From Amycolatopsis bartoniae (lineage in GTDB: Bacteria > Actinomycetota > Actinomycetes > Mycobacteriales > Pseudonocardiaceae): a stretch of DNA of 64,000 nt. The stretch covers positions 299,001 to 363,000 of the forward strand of contig NZ_JACHWH010000004.1 in NCBI RefSeq assembly GCF_014191255.1, written 5' to 3'. Position 1 is the first letter of the stretch; each line of letters opens with the position of its first letter. Both the position numbers and the translations under genes were made by a program. Of this stretch, positions 1 to 8,652 are shown in pieces. Under the pieces are notes generated by a model that was given only the letters and a program-made list of their open reading frames with translations, ran no database searches and was not told the origin of the DNA.

Positions 1-337
1 CACCGGCGGGGTAGGCGGCCCAGCCTTCGACACCGCCGGGCGTGAGGCCGGGGATCTCCAGCGGGTCCGCCTGCTGGATGCGCCCGTCCGAGCCGAGCGT
101 GGAGACGGTCAGCAGCTGGTCGTCGCGCGGCGAGGCCGCGGCGGCGATGCGGTGCGGCAGGGCGAAGGGCAGGACGAAGCCGTCGTTGTAGTCGGTGTGC
201 TCGCCAATCAGGTTGACCCGTCCGGGGGCGGACCACACCCCGGCCGGAGCGCGGTCGTGCACCGAACGGAACGCTTCGGCGGCGGCTTCGTGCGCCTGGA
301 ACTGCGCGGGCCCTTCCGCGCTCACCGGGCTGTCCAT
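1..337 (-). CDS. galK: Galactokinase, N-terminal part (runs off left edge)
   Basis: Galactokinase phosphorylates alpha-D-galactose to galactose-1-phosphate with ATP in the Leloir pathway (GHMP kinase family, cytosolic). Only the first 112 codons are in the window. Translating the minus strand from ATG at 337 gives the family signature [19 protein letters not shown] at about residues 36-54, the sugar-binding motif of GalK. About 35 residues precede it, close to the usual N-terminus. The frame stays open upstream as far as 733, but that stretch has no GalK similarity, so the ATG at 337 is preferred. The 3' end lies outside the window. The family call is secure from the signature alone. Confidence 0.9.
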   Translation of the reverse strand, partial: MDSPVSAEGPAQFQAHEAAAEAFRSVHDRAPAGVWSAPGRVNLIGEHTDYNDGFVLPFALPHRIAAAASPRDDQLLTVSTLGSDGRIQQADPLEIPGLTPGGVEGWAAYPAG

Positions 338-936
338 GTCGTTCACCCTCACCCATTTCTGCCGGGGACCACTGCCCCTGTGCCGGAGCGGAATCCCACC
401 CTGCCGGGATCCCGCCGCCCGGGCTCGGGTCTGTCGCCTCGGCCCGGACCCGTGCCTTCCGATCCTGCCGTGACCCGGTGCTCGTGTCAGCTGAATCCCT
501 CGTCCTCCCGATCCTGCCTGACCGTCCGGAGCAGCTGCGGGCGGGCTGGGCGTCGGAGGCCGGGAGCCGGAGGGTAGGCGCACCGCGAAGGCGTGCTTGC
601 GGCGACCGAAGCCCGGGTGCTGACCGAACGACCGACAGCTTCGGCTGAACGCGCCGCTGGGCACGTCGATCACGAAGCCGGAACCGGCAGCCTCACCGAG
701 CTGCACCAGCACGTGGCGGCGCCGCCACTTCACCTCAGATGAGCTACAGCGGCACGTGACAGCGAGCGCTGCACGCCAGAACCCCAGAACCCGCCGCCTC
801 GACGAGCAGCCGAACACCCCCAGTGACAGCCGGGCAACCGGCCGTCGAACCCCACCACGGACAGGAGGACTCCCGATGCGACACCTTGCCCGGAAACCAC
901 CCTCACGGGGCTCTCGGGCGCGCCGGCCGCGAGAGG
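338..936. other. Intergenic region without a convincing gene
   Basis: About 600 bases separate galK from the ideR-type gene. Both strands contain long open frames because of the high GC content, including a minus-strand frame open from 733 into galK, but their translations are Arg/Pro/Gly-rich and match no family I know. An ATG at 876 with a good AGGAGGA ribosome site upstream would encode 43 residues but overlaps the ideR 3' end antisense. I see no RNA gene or clear terminator. Confidence 0.5.
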
Positions 937-1632
937 TCAGCGAGCCTGCGCCAGCACCGCGTGCAGCACCGACATGGGCACCTGCACCGAGGAGGCCTCG
1001 CCGGTGACCTCGACCGTGCCGCCGCCCGCCGCGCGGCCCACCTTCACCGTGGTGCCCGGCACGATGCCCGCCGCCTTGAGGTCGATCATCATCTTCTCGT
1101 CGATCTGCACGTGCTCGGCGATGCGGCGGATCTCCGCGTCACCACCACCCGCGCGGGCGAACTCGTCGAGGCGGATGAGGTCGGCCTCCGGCTGCGGGGC
1201 AGGCAGGCTGCCCTGGTCCAGCTTGTCGAGCCCCGGGATCGGGTTGCCGTACGGGGACGTGGTCGGGTGGTTGAGCAGCTTGATCAGCTTGCGCTCCACC
1301 GCCTCGCTCATCACGTGTTCCCAGTGGCACGCCTCGGTGTGCACCTGCTCCCACTCGAGCCCGATGACGTCGAGCAGCAGCCGCTCGGCCAGCCGGTGCT
1401 TGCGCATGACGGCGGTGGCGAGCTCGCGCCCGTGGTCGGTGAGCTGGAGGTGGCGGTCGTCGGCCACGCGCACCAGGCCGTCCCGTTCCATCCGGGCCAC
1501 GGTCTGGCTCACCGTGGGCCCGCTCTGCTCCAGCCGCTCGGCGATACGGGCACGGAGCGGTACGACACCCTCTTCTTCGAGCTCGAAGATGGTTTTCAAG
1601 TACATCTCTGTGGTGTCGATGAGATCGTTCAC
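937..1632 (-). CDS. ideR: Iron-dependent repressor, DtxR/IdeR family
   Basis: A metal-activated transcription factor that, in related actinomycetes, represses siderophore and iron uptake genes when bound to Fe(II). The 231-residue length from GTG at 1632 matches IdeR/DtxR (about 230). Every metal ligand known in this family is at its expected position counted from this start: Met10, Cys102, Glu105 and His106 for the primary site, and His79, Glu83 and His98 for the ancillary site. The N-terminal winged helix-turn-helix (about 1-70), dimerisation domain and C-terminal SH3-like domain (about 150-231) are all present. GGGGA precedes the start. It is divergent from the acuC-like gene. An Mn-responsive member is less likely because of Cys102. 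Confidence 0.9.
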   Translation of the reverse strand: MNDLIDTTEMYLKTIFELEEEGVVPLRARIAERLEQSGPTVSQTVARMERDGLVRVADDRHLQLTDHGRELATAVMRKHRLAERLLLDVIGLEWEQVHTEACHWEHVMSEAVERKLIKLLNHPTTSPYGNPIPGLDKLDQGSLPAPQPEADLIRLDEFARAGGGDAEIRRIAEHVQIDEKMMIDLKAAGIVPGTTVKVGRAAGGGTVEVTGEASSVQVPMSVLHAVLAQAR

Positions 1633-1738
1633 GATGTCCCCTTCGTCCGCAGGAATCCATGGTAGTGCCTGGCACCGACAGTCAGCCGAGGTGATCGGGG
1701 CGGCAAAACCCGGTCCAGCCCGGCTACCATCGGGGTGC

Positions 1739-2911
1739 ATGGAGCCGCCCGCCGTCGTCTGGGATCCCGCGCTGCTCGGTTACGATCTCGGCGGCGATCA
1801 TCCGTTCAACCCCGTCCGGCTGCAGCTGACCATCCGCCTGGCCACCGAGCTGGGCGTCCTCGACGGGGTGTCGCTGCTCATCCCCGAGCCCGCTACCGAA
1901 ACCGAGTTGCTCCGCGTGCACGCCGCCGAGTACCTGGAAGCCGTCAAACAGGCGCCGCTGGCCGGCTGGGACGTCGGGCACGGGCTCGGCACCGCCGACA
2001 ACCCCGTCTTCAGCGAGATGCACGACTCGTCGGCACTGGTCGTCGGCTCCACGCTGCTCGCCGCGCGGAAGATTGCGGACGGCGAAGCGCGCCGTGCGGT
2101 CAACATCGCCGGTGGCCTGCACCACGCCATGCGCGACCACGCCGCCGGCTTCTGCATTTACAACGACTGCGCCGTCGCCATCTCGTGGCTCCTCGACCAC
2201 GGCTTCGAGCGCATCGCGTACGTCGACACCGACGTCCACCACGGCGACGGCGTGCAGGCCGCGTTCTACGACGACCCGCGCGTCCTGACGGTCTCACTCC
2301 ACCAGCACCCCTTCACGCTGTGGCCGGGCACGGGGTACTCCGGCGAGGTGGGCGCGGGCGAGGCCGAAGGCAGTGCGGTGAACATCCCGCTGCCGCCCGG
2401 CACCAAGGACCCCGGCTGGCTGCGGGCGTTCCACGCGGTCGTGCCGTCGCTGCTGGCGGAGTTCCGGCCGCAGCTGCTGGTCACCCAGTGCGGGGTCGAC
2501 TCGCACGAGGAGGACCCGCTGGCCGACCTGTCCCTCTCCGTCGACGGGCATCGGGCGATCTACGCGACGCTGCGGGAGCTGGCCGAGCGCTACGCGGGCG
2601 GCAAGTGGCTCGCGGTCGGCGGCGGTGGGTACCAGCTGATCCGGGTGGTGCCGCGGTCGTGGACGCACCTGCTCGCGACCGTGCTCGACCGGGATGTCGA
2701 GCCCGAGACGCCCATTCCGGCGGGGTGGTCCGAGATGGTGCGCAAGGCCGCGCCGCACGCGGAGCTGCCGCGCGAGATGTCCGACGGGGCGGACGTCACT
2801 CATAGCCCCTGGGGCGACGGCGACGACGACCCGGTGGACGTCGCCATCCGCGACACCCGCCGTGCGGTCTTCCCGCTGCACGGCCTCGATCCGGACGATC
2901 CGAGGGACTGA
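1739..2911 (+). CDS. acuC: AcuC-type class I histone-deacetylase-like deacylase
   Basis: Predicted zinc-dependent lysine deacylase of 390 residues. AcuC proteins remove acetyl groups from acetyl-CoA synthetase and so regulate acetate or acetoin use. The HDAC signatures are visible: the GGLHHAM active-site histidine segment, GFCIYND, the zinc-binding [11 protein letters not shown], and the distal [11 protein letters not shown] and GGGGY motifs. The ATG at 1739 puts the family N-terminal motif at once after the start ([18 protein letters not shown]). The next large gene encodes a protein acetyltransferase, so deacetylase and acetyltransferase sit side by side, which supports opposing roles in reversible protein acylation. 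The substrate is inferred. Confidence 0.85.
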   Translation: MEPPAVVWDPALLGYDLGGDHPFNPVRLQLTIRLATELGVLDGVSLLIPEPATETELLRVHAAEYLEAVKQAPLAGWDVGHGLGTADNPVFSEMHDSSALVVGSTLLAARKIADGEARRAVNIAGGLHHAMRDHAAGFCIYNDCAVAISWLLDHGFERIAYVDTDVHHGDGVQAAFYDDPRVLTVSLHQHPFTLWPGTGYSGEVGAGEAEGSAVNIPLPPGTKDPGWLRAFHAVVPSLLAEFRPQLLVTQCGVDSHEEDPLADLSLSVDGHRAIYATLRELAERYAGGKWLAVGGGGYQLIRVVPRSWTHLLATVLDRDVEPETPIPAGWSEMVRKAAPHAELPREMSDGADVTHSPWGDGDDDPVDVAIRDTRRAVFPLHGLDPDDPRD

Positions 2912-2913
2912 TC

Positions 2914-3081
2914 ATGGCGGCTGACTACTTGTGGGTGACGGGGGAGCGGGTGCTCCGGGGCCACGACCGCCGGGGCGTGACCGGGAGTGAGGGCGCGGCC
3001 GACACGGGTAGCCGGGCGCGACGCGACGTGACCGACATGACGAGACAGGGACAGACGGGCCGAGGAAGGCCGAGGGGCTGA
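2914..3081 (+). CDS. Possible small ORF between deacylase and acetyltransferase genes
   Basis: A 55-codon ORF opens 2 bases after the deacylase stop and closes 8 bases before the acetyltransferase start. The product begins MAADYLWVTGERVLRGHD and becomes Arg/Gly-rich. I recognise no domain. Its position suggests coupling within an operon, but composition alone could produce such an ORF here. Low confidence that it is translated. Confidence 0.25.
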   Translation: MAADYLWVTGERVLRGHDRRGVTGSEGAADTGSRARRDVTDMTRQGQTGRGRPRG

Positions 3082-3089
3082 GCGAACCG

Positions 3090-6020
3090 ATGAGCACCGG
3101 CGACGGCAGCGGCGACCGCGGGGCCAGTGGCGACCGCGGCGGCAGTGCAGACAGTGGCGGCAGTGGGGTCAGTGCTGACCGCGGTGGCAGTGGGGTGGGT
3201 GGCGGCAGTGGGATCAGCGGTGATCGCGGCGGCGGTGCGGTGAGTGGTGACCGCGGGGTCAGTGGCGACAGTGGGGTAAGTGGCCGCGGGGTGAGTGGTG
3301 ATCGCGGCGGCAGTGCTGACAGCGGCGACAGCGGGGTCAAGCACGGGCCCCGCGATGCGTACGACTACCCGCGGCAGTGGGAGGCGGATGTGGTGCTCTC
3401 CGACGGGGGCACTGTCCACTTGCGACCAATCGTGCCGAGTGACGCCGAGGCGCTCGTCAAGTTCCACGGCCGGCTCTCCGAGCGCACCCGCTACCTCCGC
3501 TACTTCGGCGCGTACCCCCGCATCCCGCAGCGGGACCTCGAACGCTTCACCGTCGTCGACCACCACGACCGGGTGGCGTTCGTCGCACTGCTGGGGGACG
3601 ACATCGTCGCCGTCGGGCGGTACGAGCGGCTCGGTCACAAACCGTCCGCGGAGGTGGCCTTCGTCGTCGACGACGGGCACCAGGGGCGCGGGCTCGGGTC
3701 CATCCTGCTGGAACACCTCGCCGCCGCCGCGTCGGAGTCCGGGTTGCGGCGCTTCGTCGCCGAGGTGCTCGCCGAGAACTCCGCCATGGTGCGCGTCTTC
3801 CGCGACGCCGGGTACCAGGTCAGCCGCGCCATCGAGGAAGGCGTGCTGCACCTCGAGTTCGACATCGACCCCACCGAGGAGTCCCTCGCCGTCGCCCGCG
3901 CGCGCGAACAGGCCGCCGAGGCGCGCAGCGTGCACAACCTCCTGCACCCGCGTTCCGTCGCCGTCATCGGGGCCAGCACCGACTCCACCAAGGTCGGCTA
4001 CGTCGTCTTCTCCAACCTGCTCACCGCCGACTTCGCGGGCACCGTCTACCCGGTCAACCCGGAACACCGCTCGGTGCGGGGCGTGCGCGCGTACAAATCG
4101 GTGCTGGAGATCCCCGACCCCGTCGACCTCGCCGTCGTCGCCGTGCCCGCCGACCAGGTCGAGTCCGTCCTCGACGGGGCGCTCGCCAAGGGCGTCAAGA
4201 CACTCCTGATCGTCACCGCCGGATTCGCCGAGGCCGGGCCGCACGGCCTGCACGCCGAGCTGCGGCTCGTCGGCGAGGCCCGCGCCCACGGCATGCGCGT
4301 CGTCGGGCCCAACGCGCTCGGCGTGCTCAACACCGACCCCTCGGTGCGCCTCAACGCCACCCTCGCCCCGCGCCTGCCCGCCCGCGGCCGCGCCGGGTTC
4401 TTCTGCCAGTCCGGTGCGCTGGGCACCGCGATCCTCGCCGACGCGGAGTCGCGCGGGCTCGGGCTGTCGACGTTCGTCTCCGCGGGCAACCGCGCCGACG
4501 TCTCCGGCAATGACCTGCTGCAGTACTGGGAAACCGACCCCGCCACCGACCTCGTGCTGCTGTACCTGGAGTCCTTCGGCAACCCGCGCAAGTTCGCGCG
4601 GCTCGCCCGGCGGCTCGGGCGCAGCAAGCCGATCGTCGCGGTCAAGTCCGGGCGCCACGCCGTGCGCCCGCAGCTGGCCGCGAACTCCGCCGAGGTCGAC
4701 GAGTCCAGCGTGCAGGCGCTGTTCGAGCAGGCCGGGGTCGTGCGGGTGGAGACACTGGCGCAGCTGTTCGACACCGCGCTCGTGTTCGCGCACCAGCCGC
4801 TGCCCGCGGGACCGCGGGTCGGCATCGTCGGCAATTCCAGCGCGATCGGCCTGCTCGCCGCCGACACCGCCCGCGCGCAGGGGTTGCGGCTGGCGTTCGA
4901 GCCGGTGGACATCGGGCCGCAGGCGGGCCCGGAGGAGTTCGCCGCGGCCGTGCGCGAAGCGCTGAACTCGCCGGAGACCGACGCGCTCGTGGCGGTGTTC
5001 GTGCCGCCCGTCGCCACGCCGGGCGCGGAGTACGCGCGGGCGCTGCGCGACGCCGTGCAGGAGCTGAACCTCAACAAGCCGATCGTGTCGACCTTCCTCG
5101 CCGTCGAGGGCGTGCCCGCCGAGCTCGCGGTGTCCGATGAGGACGGTGCGCCGGGCAAGGGTTCGATCCCGTCGTTCTCCAGCCCCGAGCGTGCGGTCGT
5201 CGCGCTGGCGCGGGTCGTGCGGTACGCGGCGTGGCGGCAGCGGCCGCAGGGACACCTGGTGCGGCCGGCCGGGATCCACGCCGAAGCGGCGCAGGACATC
5301 GTGCGTGAAATCCTCGACGAGCAGGACCGGAACGTGGTGCTGGAGGACTCCGACGTCGTGCGACTGCTGGGCTGCTACGGCGTCGACGTCGTGCCGTTCC
5401 GGGTCGTCTCGACCCCCGACGACGCCGTCGCGGCCGCCGAGGAACTGGGGTATCCCGTGGCGGTGAAGGCGGTCGACGAGCGGTTGCGCGGGCGCCCGGA
5501 TCTCGCGGGGGTGCGGCTGGACCTGGGCTCGGAGGACTCGGTCCGGCGTGGTTACCGCGATCTGCGCGAGGTGTCGCACGAGGACGACATGTACGTGCAG
5601 CGGATGGCGCCCAAGGGCATCTCGTGCTTCATCGGCTTGCAGGACGACCCGTCGTTCGGCTCGCTGGTGTCGTTCGGGTTGTCGGGATTGGTGAGCACGC
5701 TGCTGGGTGACCGGGCGTACCGGGCGGTGCCACTGACGGATGTCGACGCCGCGACGCTCATCCGCGAGCCGAAGAGCGCGCCGCTGCTGACCGGCTACCG
5801 CGGCGACGAACCCGCGGACCTGGCGGCGTTGCAGGACGTGGTGTTGCGGGTGGCGGCGCTGGCGGAGGACAACCCGGAGGTGCGGTCGCTGAGCCTCGAC
5901 CCGGTGATGGCGTCCCCGGAGGGCGCGTTCGTGGCCAACGCGCGGATCGTGCTCGGCCCGCCGCCCGCCCGCCCGGACACCGGGCCACGCCGGCTGAGGC
6001 CGATCAACTCGCTGGATTGA
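3090..6020 (+). CDS. GNAT acetyltransferase / ADP-forming acyl-CoA synthetase fusion (Pat-type)
   Basis: A 976-residue fusion of the actinobacterial Pat/AcsPat type, expected to acetylate lysines of AMP-forming acyl-CoA synthetases and so switch them off. Domain order: a Gly/Ser/Asp/Arg repeat tail (1-85), a GNAT domain (about 100-260) with the acetyl-CoA loop DGHQGRGLGSILL near residue 196, an NDP-forming acyl-CoA synthetase CoA-binding domain starting at LLHPRSVAVIGAS near 283, ligase-type domains (FCQSGALGTA near 436), and an ATP-grasp domain from about 750. Here the GNAT domain is N-terminal. It follows a deacylase gene, fitting opposed functions. The start is uncertain: a GTG within the repeat tail could serve, and homologues would be expected to align only from about residue 86. 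Confidence 0.85.
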   Translation: MSTGDGSGDRGASGDRGGSADSGGSGVSADRGGSGVGGGSGISGDRGGGAVSGDRGVSGDSGVSGRGVSGDRGGSADSGDSGVKHGPRDAYDYPRQWEADVVLSDGGTVHLRPIVPSDAEALVKFHGRLSERTRYLRYFGAYPRIPQRDLERFTVVDHHDRVAFVALLGDDIVAVGRYERLGHKPSAEVAFVVDDGHQGRGLGSILLEHLAAAASESGLRRFVAEVLAENSAMVRVFRDAGYQVSRAIEEGVLHLEFDIDPTEESLAVARAREQAAEARSVHNLLHPRSVAVIGASTDSTKVGYVVFSNLLTADFAGTVYPVNPEHRSVRGVRAYKSVLEIPDPVDLAVVAVPADQVESVLDGALAKGVKTLLIVTAGFAEAGPHGLHAELRLVGEARAHGMRVVGPNALGVLNTDPSVRLNATLAPRLPARGRAGFFCQSGALGTAILADAESRGLGLSTFVSAGNRADVSGNDLLQYWETDPATDLVLLYLESFGNPRKFARLARRLGRSKPIVAVKSGRHAVRPQLAANSAEVDESSVQALFEQAGVVRVETLAQLFDTALVFAHQPLPAGPRVGIVGNSSAIGLLAADTARAQGLRLAFEPVDIGPQAGPEEFAAAVREALNSPETDALVAVFVPPVATPGAEYARALRDAVQELNLNKPIVSTFLAVEGVPAELAVSDEDGAPGKGSIPSFSSPERAVVALARVVRYAAWRQRPQGHLVRPAGIHAEAAQDIVREILDEQDRNVVLEDSDVVRLLGCYGVDVVPFRVVSTPDDAVAAAEELGYPVAVKAVDERLRGRPDLAGVRLDLGSEDSVRRGYRDLREVSHEDDMYVQRMAPKGISCFIGLQDDPSFGSLVSFGLSGLVSTLLGDRAYRAVPLTDVDAATLIREPKSAPLLTGYRGDEPADLAALQDVVLRVAALAEDNPEVRSLSLDPVMASPEGAFVANARIVLGPPPARPDTGPRRLRPINSLD
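3096..3345 (+). repeat. Degenerate short tandem repeat encoding a Gly/Ser/Asp/Arg tail
   Basis: About 250 bases at the 5' end of the acetyltransferase gene are built from variants of GGCAGTG, GGGGTCAGTG and GTGACCGCGG units. In frame they read as SGDRG, SADSG and SGVSG modules. The unit length is not constant and no spacer pattern exists, so it is a low-complexity coding repeat rather than CRISPR. Confidence 0.7.
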
Positions 6021-6165
6021 GGGCTGGGGACGGTGGCAGTTCAACTCGGTCGGCGCCGGGATCGGCTGGTGCCGGTTCGTGGCGGGGTGCACCGCCGGGT
6101 CGGGCCGTCGCCTGCCCGGCCGCGCCGGGCCGCGGCGGTTGCGGCCGGTCAACTCGCTTGGTCGA
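5981..6165 (+). repeat. Imperfect direct repeat of the acetyltransferase gene 3' end
   Basis: The 40 bases at 5981-6020, which encode the C-terminal GPRRLRPINSLD and stop, recur at 6126-6165 with 32 of 40 identities by hand alignment. The second copy, in the equivalent frame, reads GPRRLRPVNSLG, so most differences are third-position or conservative. It lies beyond the stop codon and partly underlies the 3' end of the convergent fadD17. It looks like a duplicated or formerly longer gene end. Confidence 0.55.
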
Positions 6166-7642
6166 CCGCTGAGACGGGTTGATACGAACACCCGGCGCGG
6201 ATCCACACCGGGTCCGCACAATGAGGGCCCTCGGCGGACAACTGGCGTTTGACGACCTTGAACGTCGCCGTTCGGGGGAGTTCCGCGGCGATGCGGACGT
6301 AGCGGGGCACCTGTTTCGGGCCGAGGTCCGGCTGCTCCGCGACGAACTCCCCGAACTCCGCCGGGTCGAGGGGGCGTGCCAGGACCAACGCGGCCATCAC
6401 CTGGTCGCCCGCCACCGGGTCCGGGACCGCGTACACCGCCGCCTCCGCAACGGCCGGGTGGCGGCGCAGGACGCGTTCGATCGGGGCTGTGCCGAGGTTT
6501 TCGCCGTCCACTCTGAGCCAGTCGCCCAGGCGGCCGGCGAAATAGCAGTAGCCCTCGGAGTCCACGTACGCCAGGTCGCCGGTGTGGTACCAGCCGTCGC
6601 GCATCCGCTCGGCGTCCGCCGCCGGGTCGCGGTAGTAGCCTGCGAACGCGCCCGCGCCCGCCGTGTTGACCAGTTCACCGACGACGCCGGCCGGACACCG
6701 CTGTCCGGTTTCCGGATCGACCACCAGCACGCCCTCCGGCAACGGGCCCAGCGAACCGGACGGCGTGTCCGGCGTGCGGGAGAAGCCGATACCGCCCTCC
6801 GTCGAGCCGAAAGCGTCGACCACGCGGCAGCCGAACCGTCGTTCGAACGAGCGGAGATCCGCCTCCGCGCCTTCGTTGCCGTACACGATGCGCAACGGAT
6901 TCTCGGCATCGTCCGGCCGCTCGGGCGTGGTCAGCACGTACGACAGCGGCTTGCCGACGTAGTTCGCATACCTGGCACCGAACTTCCGGACATCGGGCAG
7001 GAAACCCGAAGCCGAGAACCGGCGGCGCAACGCGATCGTCGCCCCGGCCGCGAGACCGACGCCCCAGCCCGCCATCACCGCGTTGGAGTGGAACATCGGC
7101 ATCGACACGTACACGGTGTCCGCAGTGGACAGTTCAAACCGCGAAGCCAGCATCACCCCGGGACCGGTGATCTTCTCATGCGTACAACGCACCGCCTTCG
7201 GATCGCCACTGGTGCCGGAGGTGAAGATCAGCATCAGCAGGTCCTCCGGCGCGGCCGGCACCGGATCGAAAGCCGAACGGGGCGGGGTTTCCAGCAGGTG
7301 CACCGGCACGTCGAGCCCGTCGAGCAACGGCGCGTACCGCGGTTCCGTCAGCACGAACTGGCAGTCGGCCAGCCGGACGTCCCGTGCCAGCGCCTCGCCG
7401 CGGCGCGTCGGGTTCAGGCCCACCAGCACCGAACCCGACAACGCGCAGCCGCCGAGCAGGAACGAAAACGCCGGGATGTTGTCCGCCAGCAGCCCGACAT
7501 GCGGTGGCGCGCCCGGACGGAGCATCCGCCGCAGCATCGCCGCGTGGTCCACGCACGCCCGCACGTGCTCGTCGCCGGTGTAGCACTCGTCCTCGAACCG
7601 CAGGCCGGGGCGGCGGGAGAGCAGCAGCTCGGTGACCGTCAT
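6149..7642 (-). CDS. fadD17: Acyl-CoA synthetase, FadD17-like
   Basis: An AMP-forming acyl-CoA ligase of 497 residues that activates a carboxylic acid, probably a steroid side chain or fatty acid, to its CoA thioester. The AMP-binding P-loop LIFTSGTSGDPKAVRCTH, the DAFGSTEGG segment and the YHTGDLAYVDSEGYCYFAGR motif are all present. Its ATG overlaps the stop of the upstream acyl-CoA dehydrogenase gene by 4 bases, so fadE26-fadE27-fadD17 form one leftward operon. The same order occurs next to mce4 in M. tuberculosis (Rv3504-Rv3506), which is the basis for the symbol. The last residues (CSYQPVSAVDQAS) are encoded opposite the repeat copy at 6126-6165 and may be a recent extension. Confidence 0.85.
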   Translation of the reverse strand: MTVTELLLSRRPGLRFEDECYTGDEHVRACVDHAAMLRRMLRPGAPPHVGLLADNIPAFSFLLGGCALSGSVLVGLNPTRRGEALARDVRLADCQFVLTEPRYAPLLDGLDVPVHLLETPPRSAFDPVPAAPEDLLMLIFTSGTSGDPKAVRCTHEKITGPGVMLASRFELSTADTVYVSMPMFHSNAVMAGWGVGLAAGATIALRRRFSASGFLPDVRKFGARYANYVGKPLSYVLTTPERPDDAENPLRIVYGNEGAEADLRSFERRFGCRVVDAFGSTEGGIGFSRTPDTPSGSLGPLPEGVLVVDPETGQRCPAGVVGELVNTAGAGAFAGYYRDPAADAERMRDGWYHTGDLAYVDSEGYCYFAGRLGDWLRVDGENLGTAPIERVLRRHPAVAEAAVYAVPDPVAGDQVMAALVLARPLDPAEFGEFVAEQPDLGPKQVPRYVRIAAELPRTATFKVVKRQLSAEGPHCADPVWIRAGCSYQPVSAVDQAS

Positions 7643-8643
7643 GCGGGTTCCGCGGCCAGCAGGTCGCCGAGCGCACGCAGGTGCGCGGTCGCGCCGCCCA
7701 AGGTGAACTCGATCCGCTTGGCCACCGCGAAGTACCGGTGCACCGGGTGCTCGACGTCGATGCCGACCCCGCCGTGCAGGTGGACCGCGGTGTGCGCGAC
7801 GCGGTGCCCGGCCTCCGCGGCCCAGTACTTGGCCGTCGCGACCTCCTCCGCCGCGGGCAACCCCTCCGCGAGCCGCCACGCGGCCTGCCACAACGACAAC
7901 CGCACGGCCTCGACGTCGATGTACGCGTCCGCCAGCCGTTGCCGCACCGCCTGGAACCCGGCGAGCGGATGGCCGAACTGCTCTCGCTCCCGGGCGTACC
8001 GGGCGGTGCGTTCCAGCGCGCTCTCCAGCACACCGAGCTGCACCGCGCACAGCCCCACCGTGCCCCGCAAGCGCAACCATTCGGCCGAAACAGCCAGCGA
8101 GGCACCGGAAACACCTTCGAGCCGCACCAGTGCCGCATCGGCCGCGTCGATCACGCTCTGCCGCTGCACGTCGGCGTGCTCGACGAGGAAGACCCCCTCA
8201 TCGGTGGGGACCACGAACCCGTCCGCGAACGCGCCGAACGGCACCGCCGTCTGCTCGCCGGAAATCCGGCCGTCCTCGACCGAAAACCCCGGCGCGGCGC
8301 CGACGTCCGGCAGCGCCACCGCGAGCACCCGCTCGCCCCGCACCACCGGCATCGCCCACCGCTCGATCTGCTCGGGCGTGCCGAAGGCGAAGATCGCCGC
8401 CGCGGCCGTGGTCCGCGACGGCAGGTACGGCACCGGCGCGACGGCCCGGCCGATCTCGGTCAGCACCGCGCACTGCTCCAGCAGGCCGAAGTCCGCGTCG
8501 ACGACGCCGACGCGGCCCAGCTCACGCCACAGCCCGGGGTCGAACCCGCCTTCCCCGTGCTGCCCGGGTTTCGTGCGGTCGCCGAGCACGCGACGGGTGA
8601 GCGCGGCCAGCTCCCGCTGGGCTTCGCTGAGCGAAAAATCCAC
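7639..8643 (-). CDS. fadE27: Acyl-CoA dehydrogenase subunit, FadE27/ChsE5-like
   Basis: A 334-residue acyl-CoA dehydrogenase-fold protein. In mycobacteria FadE26 and FadE27 form an alpha2beta2 enzyme (ChsE4-ChsE5) that dehydrogenates CoA thioesters of the intact cholesterol side chain. The C-terminal helical domain is clear (REQFGHPLAGFQAVRQRLAD, then HLHGGVGIDVEHPVHRYF). The protein is shorter than catalytic family members and, as for ChsE5, probably supplies part of the FAD site rather than the catalytic base. GTG start at 8643 with GAGGAG upstream, 9 bases after fadE26. The name rests on synteny and family resemblance. Confidence 0.82.
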   Translation of the reverse strand: MDFSLSEAQRELAALTRRVLGDRTKPGQHGEGGFDPGLWRELGRVGVVDADFGLLEQCAVLTEIGRAVAPVPYLPSRTTAAAAIFAFGTPEQIERWAMPVVRGERVLAVALPDVGAAPGFSVEDGRISGEQTAVPFGAFADGFVVPTDEGVFLVEHADVQRQSVIDAADAALVRLEGVSGASLAVSAEWLRLRGTVGLCAVQLGVLESALERTARYAREREQFGHPLAGFQAVRQRLADAYIDVEAVRLSLWQAAWRLAEGLPAAEEVATAKYWAAEAGHRVAHTAVHLHGGVGIDVEHPVHRYFAVAKRIEFTLGGATAHLRALGDLLAAEPA

Positions 8644-8652
8644 GACGGCTCC

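Noticed and set aside
338-733. In-frame upstream extension of galK on the minus strand
   Set aside because: The frame stays open but gives low-complexity residues; GalK proteins begin about 25-35 residues before the GRVNLIGEH motif, matching the ATG at 337.
876-1007. Short plus-strand ORF with a good ribosome site
   Set aside because: Forty-three residues, Arg/Pro-rich, and its second half is antisense to the ideR-type gene. No evidence beyond the AGGAGGA site.
3096-3345. Short repeats considered as a CRISPR array
   Set aside because: Units are irregular and 7-15 bases long, have no unique spacers and are in frame with a protein.
2925-6221. Very long minus-strand open frame (over 1000 codons) opposite the acetyltransferase gene
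   Set aside because: Its translation is Arg/His/Val-rich without domains, whereas the plus strand has clear GNAT, CoA-binding and ATP-grasp motifs. It is a GC-driven antisense frame.
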